From contig NZ_LGCM01000018.1 of the NCBI RefSeq assembly GCF_001306035.1, forward strand, positions 1 through 36,694: DNA of 36,694 nt, in the 5' to 3' direction. A program made the translations under genes and the position numbers. Shown piece after piece: positions 24,789 through 33,753 of the stretch; within the stretch, counting starts at the first letter, position 1; every line of letters starts with the position of its first letter. The notes under the pieces are model-generated. The model searched no databases. It saw only the letters and a program-made list of their open reading frames with translations, and had not been told where the DNA came from. Origin of the DNA: Levilinea saccharolytica. GTDB taxonomy: Bacteria; Chloroflexota; Anaerolineae; Anaerolineales; Anaerolineaceae.

Positions 24789-26492
24789 TTATGCCGCGGG
24801 TTTCAAGTCGCGGACGTTAAGCTGCAAGCTTTCCCGCCCCATATAAACGTTCTTTTCAAAGGCGTACAACAAGTCCACCCGCTCCGGCATCTGCTTGGCC
24901 CAATACCCCAAGCGGAAGCCGATCGCATCGTAGACCAGTCCGTGCCCATCGCTCACCGTCAGGCGCAAATGCTGCTGCTCGCGGCCCACCGTTTTAAAGT
25001 GCCGCACCTGCAAGCCGCGGGAGACAAAATACACCCCGTGGTTAGCCATGCCGGTCGGTTCAATTTGATCCATCAGCGGCAGCAGTTCTGGGCGCAAATC
25101 GCGCAATTCCAGGGCCAGATCCGCCCGCAGCACCGGCTTCAGTTCGCGGCCGTCCAATTCACGGTGGGCAATCTCCTGCAGTCGGCTGACCAGCTCTTCC
25201 ACATTCTCGTTGCGCACCGTCAGGCCCGCCGCCATCGAATGGCCGCCGTGCCGCACCAGCAAATCGGCGCATTCATCCAACGCCTGGGTGATGTGAAATT
25301 CCGGGATGCTGCGGCAGGAGGCGCGTGTAAATTCCTCACCGCGCGCGCCCACCACCGAAGGGCGGTAATACAGCTCCGTCAGGCGCGAGGCCACCAGTCC
25401 CACCACGCCCATGTTAAACTCCGGCGAAGCGGCAAAAACCAGGTGCGCCGCGGGCCGTTCGGCCATCTGCTCTTCGGCCACCCGCTGCATGAACAGGGTC
25501 AAATCCTGACGCTGCCGGTTCTGGTCATCCAGATGCTGCGCCATCACAGAAGCCTGTTCCCCATCCTCTTCATCCAGCAGGTGGAAAGACGCCAGCGCCG
25601 ATTCCAGCCGCCCAGCCGCGTTCAGCCGCGGGCCCAAACCAAAGCCGATGTCGCGCGCTGTAATTTTGTTGAGCTGAATCTCGGCTGCCCCCGCCAGCGA
25701 GGCCAGCCCCCGGCGCGGCCCCTGGCGCATGCGCCGCAGCCCGGCCTTCACCAGCGAACGGTTCTCCCCCACCAGCGGCACAATATCCGCCACCGTCCCC
25801 ACCGCCACCAGGTCCAGCCAATCCTCCGCAGCGCAGCCTTCCAGTGGACGGCGCGTCAGCAGCGCCTCGACGATCTTATAGGCTACGCCCACCCCAGCCA
25901 GGTTGGTATCGGGATAGGTGTTGCCGGGGCGCTTGGGCGAGATGACCCCAAAAGCCGCCGGAACTTCCTCGTGCGGTTCGTGATGGTCGCTGATGATCAA
26001 ATCCACCCCCAGCTTCCGCGCCAGATGCGCCTCGGCGGGTGAGCGAATGCCGCAGTCCACCGTCACCACCACCTGCGCGCCTTCGGCGGCCAGCCCTTCC
26101 AGCGCCTCGCAGTTCAGGCCGTAGCCCTCTTCAAAGCGGTTCGGGATGTACTCGCGCACCTGCCCCCCCAGCCTGCGCAGCACTTGTACCATCATCACCG
26201 TGGCGGTCACCCCGTCCACGTCGTAATCGCCGTACACCACAATCTGCTCGCCGCGCTCCACAGCCAGCAGCAGCCGTTCCACCACTTCTTCCATATCTTG
26301 CAGCATCCACGGGTCGTACAGCGAGCCTTCCCAGTTCAGATAGCGCTCCGCTTCCTCAACGGTCGTGATCCCGCGGTTGTGCAGCAAACGCCGCAGCACA
26401 AAAGGGTACTTGCCCAATGCCGTTTCCACTTCCATTGGGATCGGGTTCTCATTTTCAGAAATCAGCCACCGCTTTTCAACTTGAGTCTGCAT
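24789..26492 (-). CDS. recJ: Single-stranded-DNA-specific exonuclease RecJ
   Basis: This 5'-3' exonuclease acts in recombination and mismatch or base-excision repair. At 567 residues it has normal length and order: DHH motif I YGDYDVDGVTA, motif II VTVDCG, motif III ISDHHEPHEEVP, motif IV VGTVADIVPL, then the DHHA1 domain with GLGPRLNAAGRLES and RHGGHSMAAGLT, and a C-terminal OB-like part ending in NVRDLKP. ATG 26492 has GGAG five bases upstream, and TTGCCC-17-TATACT lies just above it. It is divergent from the SLC13 transporter gene. Confidence 0.96.
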   Translation of the reverse strand: MQTQVEKRWLISENENPIPMEVETALGKYPFVLRRLLHNRGITTVEEAERYLNWEGSLYDPWMLQDMEEVVERLLLAVERGEQIVVYGDYDVDGVTATVMMVQVLRRLGGQVREYIPNRFEEGYGLNCEALEGLAAEGAQVVVTVDCGIRSPAEAHLARKLGVDLIISDHHEPHEEVPAAFGVISPKRPGNTYPDTNLAGVGVAYKIVEALLTRRPLEGCAAEDWLDLVAVGTVADIVPLVGENRSLVKAGLRRMRQGPRRGLASLAGAAEIQLNKITARDIGFGLGPRLNAAGRLESALASFHLLDEEDGEQASVMAQHLDDQNRQRQDLTLFMQRVAEEQMAERPAAHLVFAASPEFNMGVVGLVASRLTELYYRPSVVGARGEEFTRASCRSIPEFHITQALDECADLLVRHGGHSMAAGLTVRNENVEELVSRLQEIAHRELDGRELKPVLRADLALELRDLRPELLPLMDQIEPTGMANHGVYFVSRGLQVRHFKTVGREQQHLRLTVSDGHGLVYDAIGFRLGYWAKQMPERVDLLYAFEKNVYMGRESLQLNVRDLKPAA

Positions 26493-26524
26493 CAGCGCTC
26501 CATCTGCTTCCGTGGGGTCTGCCT

Positions 26525-26553
26525 AGTATATCCCGCTCAGAGCGGAAGGGCAA
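26525..26553 (-). promoter_or_regulatory. Promoter of recJ
   Basis: Minus strand TTGCCC (26548-26553), a 17-base spacer and TATACT (26525-26530). The leader to ATG 26492 is about 25 bases. The spacer holds a small palindrome, CCGCT-CAG-AGCGG (26533-26545). Confidence 0.65.
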
Positions 26554-26573
26554 GGAAACCGACCTGCTCATAG

Positions 26574-26579
26574 TATAAT
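26574..26579 (+). promoter_or_regulatory. -10 box of the SLC13 gene, leaderless
   Basis: TATAAT lies 10 bases before the ATG at 26590, with no ribosome site between. No clear -35 is seen. Confidence 0.55.
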
Positions 26580-26589
26580 CATAGCGCCT

Positions 26590-28389
26590 ATGGATACACC
26601 CATCCTCCTCACTCTCATCATCACCCTGGTCGCGGCCGCCCTATTAATCAGCGAAAAGCTGCGCCCCGATCTGGTGGCTGTCGCCGTCATGGTCACCCTG
26701 GGCCTGCTGGGGTTGGTCACTCCCTCCGAGACCTTCGCCGGTTTTTCTGGATCTGCCGTCATGACCATCCTGGGCATTTCCATCATTTCGGTGGCCCTCC
26801 ACCAAACCGGCATCACTCACCTGCTCGGTCGGGTGATGAGCCGCCTATCGGGCGGTTCAGATCTGCGCCAGATTTTGGTGACCATGCTCATCGCCGCGGC
26901 CCTCTCGCTCTTTATGAACAACATCGCCGCTGTGGGTGTGCTGCTGCCCGCTGTGATGAGCCTCACCCGCCAGAGCCAAACCTCCCCCTCCCGCCTGATG
27001 ATGCCGTTGGCCTACGGAACCATCCTGGGCGGCATGGCCACCCTGCTGACCACCTCCAATATCATCGTCAGCGGCGCCCTGCGCGACGCTGGTTTTCAGC
27101 CCTTCGGATTGCTGGATTTCATGCCCATCGGCGGCCCCATCGTCATCCTCGGCATCGCCTATATGCTCATTTTCGGCCGCCGCATGCTCCCCACCGCCCT
27201 CCCTGACGGCGCCGCCAGCCGCGCACGCCAGCTTCGCAAGGAACTGGGCCGTCTGTACGAATTGGATACCAACCTGTGTGAGGTGGAGGTGCTGCCCGGC
27301 AGCGCCCTGGCTGGAAAAACCATCTCCGCCGGAAAGTGGGCCGCCCGCACCGGCCTCAACCTGACGGCTCTCGTGCGCCAGGGTCAAATCATCCACAGCC
27401 TGCACCCTGGCGAAATCATCCGCACCGGCGACCATCTGATCGGCAACGGCTGCCCCCCCGCCGAGGAACTATCTACCCTGGGGCTGCGCCAGCTAGACCG
27501 CCCCACCCAGGAGCGCGCTTTCACCGATCAAGGCACCATCCTGGGCGAACTGGTGCTCTCTCCCCATTCCAATCTCATCGGCCGCTCCCTCAAAGAGGTC
27601 AGCTTCCGCGAGAAATACAACCTCAACGTGCTCTCCGTCTGGCGCGAGAGCAAGCCCGTACAGGATAAAATCTCCGATCTGCCCCTGCGCTTTGGCGACG
27701 CCCTGCTGGTGCAGGGTGCTGCCTCCGATCTACAGTTGGTGCGTAAGGATACCAACCTGATTTTGCTGGAAGAAGACCCCGACGCTGTGCTTAAACCCGG
27801 CAAACAAGCCCTGGCGGCGGTCATCACCCTGTTCACCCTCGGTCTGGCCTCCCTGGGCAGCCTGCCTGTGGCCACGGTGGTCATGGCCGGCGCAGTGCTG
27901 CTGCTGCTCACCGGCTGTTTGGAAATGCGCGATATCTACCAGAGTATGGAATGGAAAGCCATCTTCCTCATCGCCGGCATGTGGCCGCTTTCCACCGCCA
28001 TCCGCACCACAGGCCTGGCCGACCTCACCGTGCAGACCATCTTCAGCGCCGTGGGTCAGGCTTCGCCCCTTCTGGTGGCCGCGGTCATGATCTTCCTGGC
28101 CTTCATCCTCACCCAGGTGATGAGCGGTCAGGTGGCTTCGCTGGTCCTGGCTCCCCTGGCTCTGGCCGCCGCCAGCCAACTGAATGTGGACCCGCGCGGC
28201 ATGGGCATGGGCGTCGCCCTGGCCTGCTCGCTGGCCTTTGCCACCCCCTTTGGCCATCCGGTCAACATCATGGTGATGAACTCCGGCGGCTACCGCATTC
28301 GCGATTACCTGCGCATTGGCTTCCCCCTCACCGTGCTGGCCTATGCCTGCATCCTTCTCGGCTTGTGGTACTTCTGGGGCATTTCCTAA
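26590..28389 (+). CDS. SLC13-family permease with two RCK C-type domains
   Basis: This 599-residue transporter has an N-terminal membrane half (PDLVAVAVMVTLGLLGLVTPSE, MNNIAAVGVLLP, GGMATLLTTSNIIVSG), a cytoplasmic insert of about 200 residues, and a C-terminal membrane half (TPFGHPVNIMVMNSGGYR). The insert holds two TrkA-C/RCK-C-like units (VEVLPGSALAGKTI and LVLSPHSNLIGRSLKEVSF), often nucleotide- or ligand-responsive. The family includes sodium-linked dicarboxylate and sulfate carriers; the substrate here is not known. It begins a plus-strand run with tgt 33 bases downstream, so co-transcription is likely. Confidence 0.9.
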   Translation: MDTPILLTLIITLVAAALLISEKLRPDLVAVAVMVTLGLLGLVTPSETFAGFSGSAVMTILGISIISVALHQTGITHLLGRVMSRLSGGSDLRQILVTMLIAAALSLFMNNIAAVGVLLPAVMSLTRQSQTSPSRLMMPLAYGTILGGMATLLTTSNIIVSGALRDAGFQPFGLLDFMPIGGPIVILGIAYMLIFGRRMLPTALPDGAASRARQLRKELGRLYELDTNLCEVEVLPGSALAGKTISAGKWAARTGLNLTALVRQGQIIHSLHPGEIIRTGDHLIGNGCPPAEELSTLGLRQLDRPTQERAFTDQGTILGELVLSPHSNLIGRSLKEVSFREKYNLNVLSVWRESKPVQDKISDLPLRFGDALLVQGAASDLQLVRKDTNLILLEEDPDAVLKPGKQALAAVITLFTLGLASLGSLPVATVVMAGAVLLLLTGCLEMRDIYQSMEWKAIFLIAGMWPLSTAIRTTGLADLTVQTIFSAVGQASPLLVAAVMIFLAFILTQVMSGQVASLVLAPLALAAASQLNVDPRGMGMGVALACSLAFATPFGHPVNIMVMNSGGYRIRDYLRIGFPLTVLAYACILLGLWYFWGIS

Positions 28390-28422
28390 AACCGCCCAAT
28401 ACTTTCAGGATCACAGAAACGC

Positions 28423-29559
28423 ATGGATTCCAATCCCTTCACCTTTGAATGTCACGCCACCGACGGCCAGGCGCGCGCCGGGGTCTTCCACACCCCCCAC
28501 GGCCCCATCCCTACCCCCATTTTCGCACCGGTCGGCACCCAGGCCACGGTCAAGGCCGTCACCCCCGCCCAGCTTGAAGAATTGGGCGCGCATCTGGTGC
28601 TCTCGAACACCTACCACCTCTTCCTGCGCCCCGGCCCCGATATCGTTGCCGAAATGGGCGGCCTGCACCGCTTCATGAACTGGCCGCACCCCATTCTCAC
28701 CGATTCGGGCGGCTTTCAGGTCTTCTCCCTCACCTCCATGCGCAAGCTGGATGAAGACGGGGTCACCTTCAAAAGCCACATTGACGGCTCTATGCAGCGC
28801 CTCACACCCGAAATCTCTGTGGATGTGCAGCAAAAACTGGGCGCAGATATCATCATGTGCTTTGATGAATGCGCCTCACCCTACGATCGTGACTATGTGG
28901 AACGCGCCATGCACCGCACCCACCGCTGGGCCGAGCGCTGCCAACAGGCCAAAACTCGCCCCGATCAAGCCCTCTTTGGCATTGTGCAGGGCGGGGTCTT
29001 CCCCGATCTGCGCCAGCAGTCCGCTGAGTGGATCGCCGCCCAGGGCTTCCCCGGGCATGCCATCGGCGGCCTCTCCGTGGGCGAAACCAAAGCCGAGATG
29101 AACCACATGATCGAAGTGGTCAACGCCGTCCTCCCCCCCGAAAAACCGCGCTATCTGATGGGCGTGGGCTCGCCGGAAGACCTCATCCACGGCATCTGGC
29201 GCGGGGTGGATATCTTCGACTGCGTGCTGCCCACCCGCCTGGCCCGCCACCACGCCGCCATGACCTTCAGCGGGCGGCTAAACCTCATGAACGCCGTCAA
29301 CGCCCGCGATCCGCGCCCCATTGATGAAAATTGCGGCTGCTATGCCTGCCGCCATTACACCCGCGCTTATTTGCGCCACCTGATCACAGCCAAAGAAATC
29401 CTGGCCGCCACCCTCATCTCCATTCACAACCTTTATACCCTGGAAGAGCTGGTGCGTCAGGCCCGTCAGGCCATTCTGGAAGGCCGCTACCAGGCCTTTG
29501 CCGAAAACTTCCTGGCCAACTACCGCCCCCAACCCGAAAACAAATCGAGGCCCGCATGA
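28423..29559 (+). CDS. tgt: tRNA-guanine transglycosylase, bacterial type
   Basis: This enzyme exchanges guanine-34 of GUN-anticodon tRNAs for preQ1 in queuosine synthesis. The 378-residue protein has SNTYHLFLRPG, the catalytic ILTDSGGFQVFS, CFDECASPYD, the second catalytic Asp in IFDCVLPTRLARHH (family norm reads FDCVxPTRxxRxG), and the zinc site CGCYACRHYTRAYLRHL. All key residues of the family appear. The ATG at 28423 begins the conserved N-terminus. Its stop overlaps the start of uppP (ATGA). No other queuosine genes are in the window. Confidence 0.96.
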   Translation: MDSNPFTFECHATDGQARAGVFHTPHGPIPTPIFAPVGTQATVKAVTPAQLEELGAHLVLSNTYHLFLRPGPDIVAEMGGLHRFMNWPHPILTDSGGFQVFSLTSMRKLDEDGVTFKSHIDGSMQRLTPEISVDVQQKLGADIIMCFDECASPYDRDYVERAMHRTHRWAERCQQAKTRPDQALFGIVQGGVFPDLRQQSAEWIAAQGFPGHAIGGLSVGETKAEMNHMIEVVNAVLPPEKPRYLMGVGSPEDLIHGIWRGVDIFDCVLPTRLARHHAAMTFSGRLNLMNAVNARDPRPIDENCGCYACRHYTRAYLRHLITAKEILAATLISIHNLYTLEELVRQARQAILEGRYQAFAENFLANYRPQPENKSRPA

Positions 29560-30377
29560 CCCTCTGGCAATCCATCCTTCTCGGTATTGTGCAAGGCATC
29601 ACCGAATTCCTGCCGGTCTCCAGCTCCGGGCATCTGGTGCTGGTTCCTTTTCTGCTCGGCTGGAAAATCCCCACGGATCAGGCCTTTATCTTCGACGTCC
29701 TTGTGCAGATCGGCACCCTCCTGGCCGTCATCGTGTACTTCTGGCGCGACCTGTGGGCCATCCTGCGCGGTCTGTACCGCGCCGCTTTGCACCGCAGTCT
29801 GACCGATGAACCCGACGCCAGGCTGGGCCTGCTGCTCATCCTGGCCACCATCCCCGCCGGGCTGGCCGGGCTGCTCTTAAAAGACCTGGTGGAACAGGCC
29901 TTCGGCAGCCCGCGTGCCACGGGGTTCTTCCTGCTGATCACCGCCGTTCTGCTGTGGGTCGCCGAAACTGTGGGCAAGCGCTCGCGCCCCCTGACCAGCC
30001 TCACCTGGAAAGACGCCTTGTGGATCGGCGCCGCTCAGGCCCTGTCCATCTTCCCCGGCATCTCCCGTTCCGGCTCCACCATCGCCGCGGGCGTCTCCCG
30101 CCACTTCCAGCGCGCCGATGCCGGCCGCTTCTCCTTCCTCATGATGATCCCCGTCATGTCCGCTGCTGGCCTGCTCAGCTTTTTGGACCTCTTGGAAGCG
30201 CCCAACTTCACCAGTTTCCTGCCCATCGTCCTGGCAGGCTTCATCACCTCTGCCGTGGTCGGCTACGCCTGCATCGCCTGGCTGCTGCGCTTCCTCAACC
30301 GCAACTCGCTCAAAGGCTTTGCCTATTACTGCCTGGGGGCGGGTCTGCTGCTCATTTTGTGGACGTATGTCATCTAG
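29556..30377 (+). CDS. uppP: Undecaprenyl-diphosphate phosphatase
   Basis: This membrane enzyme (also called BacA) converts undecaprenyl diphosphate to undecaprenyl phosphate, the lipid carrier for cell-wall synthesis. The 273-residue protein has QGITEFLPVSSSGHLVLV at the N-terminus, and FPGISRSGSTIAAGV near 165-180, the two signature repeats with catalytic Glu and Arg. It has about seven to eight membrane segments. The ATG overlaps the tgt stop, a coupled start. The next gene begins 11 bases inside its end. Confidence 0.95.
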   Translation: MTLWQSILLGIVQGITEFLPVSSSGHLVLVPFLLGWKIPTDQAFIFDVLVQIGTLLAVIVYFWRDLWAILRGLYRAALHRSLTDEPDARLGLLLILATIPAGLAGLLLKDLVEQAFGSPRATGFFLLITAVLLWVAETVGKRSRPLTSLTWKDALWIGAAQALSIFPGISRSGSTIAAGVSRHFQRADAGRFSFLMMIPVMSAAGLLSFLDLLEAPNFTSFLPIVLAGFITSAVVGYACIAWLLRFLNRNSLKGFAYYCLGAGLLLILWTYVI

Positions 30378-31107
30378 GCTTTTTTTGGCCGTTGGAATGC
30401 TGTTCCTCCTGGCAGGCTGCGCACCCCTGCCCGCCGCCGAAGTGCCGCCTTCCGCTGCCCCCTGGATCATCGAAATCGAACCGTCTCTCAGCTGGATGGG
30501 AGATGCCTTCTCAGCCTGCGCCCTGCGGCAGCCCGGCTTCCATCTGGTCGTCGAAGAGGTTCCCCCCACCCAGCCGCCTTCCCCCTCCGCTGCCGTGCGC
30601 TTTCAATGGGGAGACGGCGGCATCGAGGAGCGCAGCGCCTACCCCATCGGTCAAGACTCCCTGGCCTTTGTGGTCAACCCGGCCAACCCCGTCGCTGAAC
30701 TCACCTACGATCAGATTCAATCCCTCTACACTGCCCAACTGCGCTCCTGGCGAACGGTCAACGGCGAGCAGGCCGCGGTGAACACCCGCATCCATTATTG
30801 GGTCTATCCCCTCGGCAATGAGGTGCAAACCGCCCTGGAAGAAGGCCTGCGTATTCAGCCCCACAACGCCCAGGCCGTCGGAATTGCCCCCCACCCCCAG
30901 GCCATGCGCCAGGCCGTCGCCGCTGACCCCGCGGCTGTGGGCTTCCTGCCCCGCCGCTGGCTGGATTCCTCAGTAAAAGAAATCGCCCTCACCGGCGCGC
31001 CCTTTGATCCCCCCGCCCGACCCATTTTGGCCGTCTCCGCCGCCGCCCCCAGCGGCAGCCTGTACACCTGGCTGTACTGCCTGCAAGAAACCTATGCTTC
31101 CCCCTAA
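30367..31107 (+). CDS. PstS-like substrate-binding lipoprotein
   Basis: This 246-residue protein begins MSSRLFLAVGMLFLLAGCAP with lipobox LLAGC, so it is anchored outside the membrane. The body has FVVNPANPVAELTYDQIQSLYTA and SWRTVNG blocks that recall PBP-like domains of the PstS type (tungstate/phosphate/molybdate binders), then VGFLPRRWLD. No ABC permease or ATPase is adjacent, so it may work as a sensor or partner rather than as a transport component. The start was chosen for the signal peptide and overlaps the uppP stop by 11 bases. No ribosome site is obvious, so coupling is probable. Confidence 0.78.
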   Translation: MSSRLFLAVGMLFLLAGCAPLPAAEVPPSAAPWIIEIEPSLSWMGDAFSACALRQPGFHLVVEEVPPTQPPSPSAAVRFQWGDGGIEERSAYPIGQDSLAFVVNPANPVAELTYDQIQSLYTAQLRSWRTVNGEQAAVNTRIHYWVYPLGNEVQTALEEGLRIQPHNAQAVGIAPHPQAMRQAVAADPAAVGFLPRRWLDSSVKEIALTGAPFDPPARPILAVSAAAPSGSLYTWLYCLQETYASP

Positions 31108-31122
31108 AAGGTACGCCCGCTG

Positions 31123-31839
31123 ATGGTTCAATCCGAAGAATCCAACACCGCCCTGCTTGCTTTGATCCCCAAGAGCGAATTTCTTTCGGGCTTCAGCACA
31201 CCCTTCCTCAATGCCCTGGTGCAGGGCGCACGTCTGCGCCTTTGCAGCCCCAACCAGACTCTGTTTTGGGAAGGCGAGCCGTGCGCTGGCCTGCACATTC
31301 TGGAAAGCGGCGCGGTCAAGCTGTACAAAATGGCCCCCAACGGCCGCCAGCTCACCATTCGCATCATCGAAACCCCCGGCCAATCCTTTAACGAGGTCCC
31401 CGTGCTGGATTTGGGGAAAAACGCCGTCAACGCCTCGGCGCTCGAGGAAACCCGCCTGTGGGTCATCTCTGCTGAAACCGTGCAGGCCGCCATGCGCGCC
31501 TTCCCCGACCAATATCAAACCATCGTCCTCAAGCTGTCGGCCAACCTGCGCAGCATGATTCAGATCATCGAAGAGCTGGCCTTCTATCAGGTCACCGCCC
31601 GTTTGGCGCGCCTGCTGCTCTCCCTGCCGCCCCAGCGCCTGACCGGTGAAGAAAACCAACGCCTCACCCAGCAGGAACTGGCTGCCCGCCTGGGGACGGT
31701 GCGTGAGGTGGTGGCCCGCTCTCTGCGCGACCTGGAACGCAGCCGCGCCATCCAGATTCACCGCCGTCAGATTCTGATCCTGGATCCCCAGCGTCTGCAA
31801 GCCTGGGCTTCCGGCTCCCCCGACCTCGAAGAGGAATAA
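31123..31839 (+). CDS. Crp/Fnr-family transcription regulator
   Basis: This 238-residue regulator has a cyclic-nucleotide-binding fold (about 20-140; FWEGEPCAGLHILESGAVKLYK) and a C-terminal winged helix (about 165-230; LTQQELAARLGTVREVVARSLRDLE). It lacks the N-terminal Cys cluster of Fnr, so an oxygen-sensing iron-sulfur cluster is unlikely; the effector is unknown. It lies 15 bases after the lipoprotein gene and convergent to nrfHA, which carries a CRP-type palindrome at a class II position. Regulation of nrfHA by this protein is a testable inference. Confidence 0.9.
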   Translation: MVQSEESNTALLALIPKSEFLSGFSTPFLNALVQGARLRLCSPNQTLFWEGEPCAGLHILESGAVKLYKMAPNGRQLTIRIIETPGQSFNEVPVLDLGKNAVNASALEETRLWVISAETVQAAMRAFPDQYQTIVLKLSANLRSMIQIIEELAFYQVTARLARLLLSLPPQRLTGEENQRLTQQELAARLGTVREVVARSLRDLERSRAIQIHRRQILILDPQRLQAWASGSPDLEEE

Positions 31840-31843
31840 TAAA

Positions 31844-31867
31844 ACAGCCGCCCTTCTGGGCGGCTGT
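31844..31867. terminator. Terminator between crp-like gene and nrfA
   Basis: ACAGCCGCCC (31844-31853), loop TTCT, GGGCGGCTGT (31858-31867). On the minus strand a TTTTATTATT tract follows, so it mainly serves nrfA; on the plus strand it may also stop the crp-like run. Confidence 0.8.
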
Positions 31868-31886
31868 GATGGAAATCTTCTAAGGC

Positions 31887-33188
31887 TTAAGGCTGGCTGG
31901 CCTGACTGCTTCCCAACCCAGCCTGCACGGCCTTCAGCTGCGCTTGCCGCGCCAGGTCGGTGGCGGTAGCCAAAATGCGCAGGGCCTCTTCTGGGTTATG
32001 AAAGCCCATGCTGTTTTCGGCGGCGATCAAATCCCAACGCATCTGCGCTTCGCGGTGCATTTGGCGCGCCTCGTCCAGCAGGGCCGTATTAACGCCCGCG
32101 GCTTTGCTGGCGGTCTCAATCGCCCCAATGGCGTCCACAATCGCCCGCTCTGTCGCCAGCATGGTGTCGTTCACCTGCTTTTGAATGGCCGCCACCCGCT
32201 CCACCACGTAATCTACGTCCGTGTGGCAGGTTCCGCAGCTCTGCGAAGCCATCAGCAGCGGAGATTTGACATCATGGCTGCTGAACTTGGCCGCACCGTC
32301 GCGCGTGTAGGGCATGTGGCAGTCCGCGCAGGCCACGCCCGCTTTGTAATGCGTACTGTCCGCCGTGAACAGCTCATAATCCGGATGCTGCATCTTGATC
32401 ATGGCCGTCTTACTCTGCGGATGTTCCCAGTCCTTGAACTGGATTTCGTCGTAGTACGCCATCATGGCTTCGGCGGTTGTGCCCTTCTCCCACGGGAAGG
32501 TCAGGTACTTGCCTTCGCCCGCGAAGTAATACTCCACATGACAGTTGGCGCACACCACCGTGCGCATCTCCTGCCGCGTGAAGGTGCGCCAGTCCTTGCC
32601 CTGGGCCTTGAGAGCCTCATCTAAGGCCGGGTTGGTCACCACCAGGCGCATGGTCGCCGCGTCGTGGCAGTTGGCGCAGCCAATTGGCTCGGTGATCTTG
32701 GAGGTCATATCGGCAAAGGACATCTTGTCATAAGCCGCCATGCCCATCTCATCCCACAGCTTGGGGTTATCAGACGACTTGCAGGAATAGCAGGTGGCCG
32801 GAGTCGTCTCGTTGACGCGCGGCGTATTGCGCACATCCGTCAGGGCGTTCATATGTCCGCGATCTTCATCATACGCCTTGCTGAACCCATATCCGGCAAA
32901 AAGCGTCTTCAGCATGGGGTCCACCGCCAGCTTGTCCACCGGCTCCGAACCGCCAAAAGCGGTGCGCGTATTGTTGGTTTCCGTCTTCAGCAGCGTGGAA
33001 TACTGATTGGGGAAATTCAGCCCCCACTGCGCGCTGTCCGGTTCCATGGCCGCGATCACCACCAACGGTTCAACCCCCCGCATCGGCTTGGGTTGGTTGC
33101 TGATGAACACCAGCAGGGCAATCACCAACGCCGACAGCGCAAGGATGATGCCGGTTACAATCATGACAGGTAAAGACGGTTTCTTCAT
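31887..33188 (-). CDS. nrfA: Ammonia-forming cytochrome c nitrite reductase
   Basis: This pentahaem enzyme reduces nitrite to ammonium with six electrons outside the membrane. Of 433 residues, the first 30 form an uncleaved-looking membrane anchor or signal (MKKPSLPVMIVTGIILALSA). The haem motifs in order are CYSCK (Cys133-Lys137, the active-site haem), CANCH, CANCH, CADCH and CGTCH. CANCHVEYYF and KMQHPDYELF match the calcium and active-site region of the family. The start at ATG 33188 was chosen because GAGAGGTGATTGTG lies before it, five bases after the nrfH stop. It forms an operon with nrfH. Confidence 0.95.
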   Translation of the reverse strand: MKKPSLPVMIVTGIILALSALVIALLVFISNQPKPMRGVEPLVVIAAMEPDSAQWGLNFPNQYSTLLKTETNNTRTAFGGSEPVDKLAVDPMLKTLFAGYGFSKAYDEDRGHMNALTDVRNTPRVNETTPATCYSCKSSDNPKLWDEMGMAAYDKMSFADMTSKITEPIGCANCHDAATMRLVVTNPALDEALKAQGKDWRTFTRQEMRTVVCANCHVEYYFAGEGKYLTFPWEKGTTAEAMMAYYDEIQFKDWEHPQSKTAMIKMQHPDYELFTADSTHYKAGVACADCHMPYTRDGAAKFSSHDVKSPLLMASQSCGTCHTDVDYVVERVAAIQKQVNDTMLATERAIVDAIGAIETASKAAGVNTALLDEARQMHREAQMRWDLIAAENSMGFHNPEEALRILATATDLARQAQLKAVQAGLGSSQASQP

Positions 33189-33193
33189 CACAA

Positions 33194-33685
33194 TCACCTC
33201 TCTCGCAAAGGTTGGTACGTGCCTGTGTCCTGGTAGGGCAAAATGGAAATCCCGCGGTCCCCGTGCGCCACGCTGCGGTGGCATTCAAAGCAGTAGCGCC
33301 CGGAATCCATCGTCCCGTCCGCCACCATCGAAACAGTCTCTTGGTGACAGTAAATGCAGTTCGCCTGGATGATTTTTTGGGTTGATTCTTTGGCGCGCAG
33401 CGGTTCGGGCAAATGGCCGATGGTGAAGGCCGAAACGTGGTTAAACCCCGATTTGGCTTTCACAAAATACTTGGGAATGAACTCGTGCGGCGTGTGGCAG
33501 TCGTTGCAGGTGGCCCACTGCTTATGCCCCGCGTGATACCAGCCCTCGTACACGGCGTCCATCACGTGGCAGTTATTGCAGGCTGTCGGGTCATTCCCCA
33601 GATAGACGGTAAAGTCCGATAAATACAGAAGCATTCCCACGGCCACTGCCAGGAGAATTAACCCAATGGTGATCGGTAGTTTCAT
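33194..33685 (-). CDS. nrfH: Cytochrome c nitrite reductase small subunit (quinol dehydrogenase)
   Basis: This NapC/NirT-type tetrahaem protein takes electrons from menaquinol and passes them to NrfA. The 163 residues begin with one membrane helix (PITIGLILLAVAVGMLLYLS). The four haem motifs are CNNCH, CNDCH, CIYCH and CFECH. GAGGGAGCGGTC precedes ATG 33685. It is the first gene of a two-gene operon; a CRP-type palindrome and a -10 box lie upstream. Confidence 0.95.
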   Translation of the reverse strand: MKLPITIGLILLAVAVGMLLYLSDFTVYLGNDPTACNNCHVMDAVYEGWYHAGHKQWATCNDCHTPHEFIPKYFVKAKSGFNHVSAFTIGHLPEPLRAKESTQKIIQANCIYCHQETVSMVADGTMDSGRYCFECHRSVAHGDRGISILPYQDTGTYQPLRER

Positions 33686-33727
33686 GACCGCTCCCTCGCC
33701 AATTCGGGGTAATTTAATCTTGATTTA

Positions 33728-33733
33728 ATTTTA
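33728..33733 (-). promoter_or_regulatory. -10 box of nrfHA
   Basis: Minus strand TAAAAT, with its expected transcription start near 33721, gives a leader of about 36 bases. The palindrome at 33754-33769 then centres at about -41. Confidence 0.5.
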
Positions 33734-33753
33734 CGGGATTGGGTTCTTTTGTC

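Noticed and set aside
24771-26042. Long plus-strand frame opposite recJ (423 codons)
   Set aside because: The composition is typical of an antisense shadow, and it crosses the MFS terminator region with no start signals.
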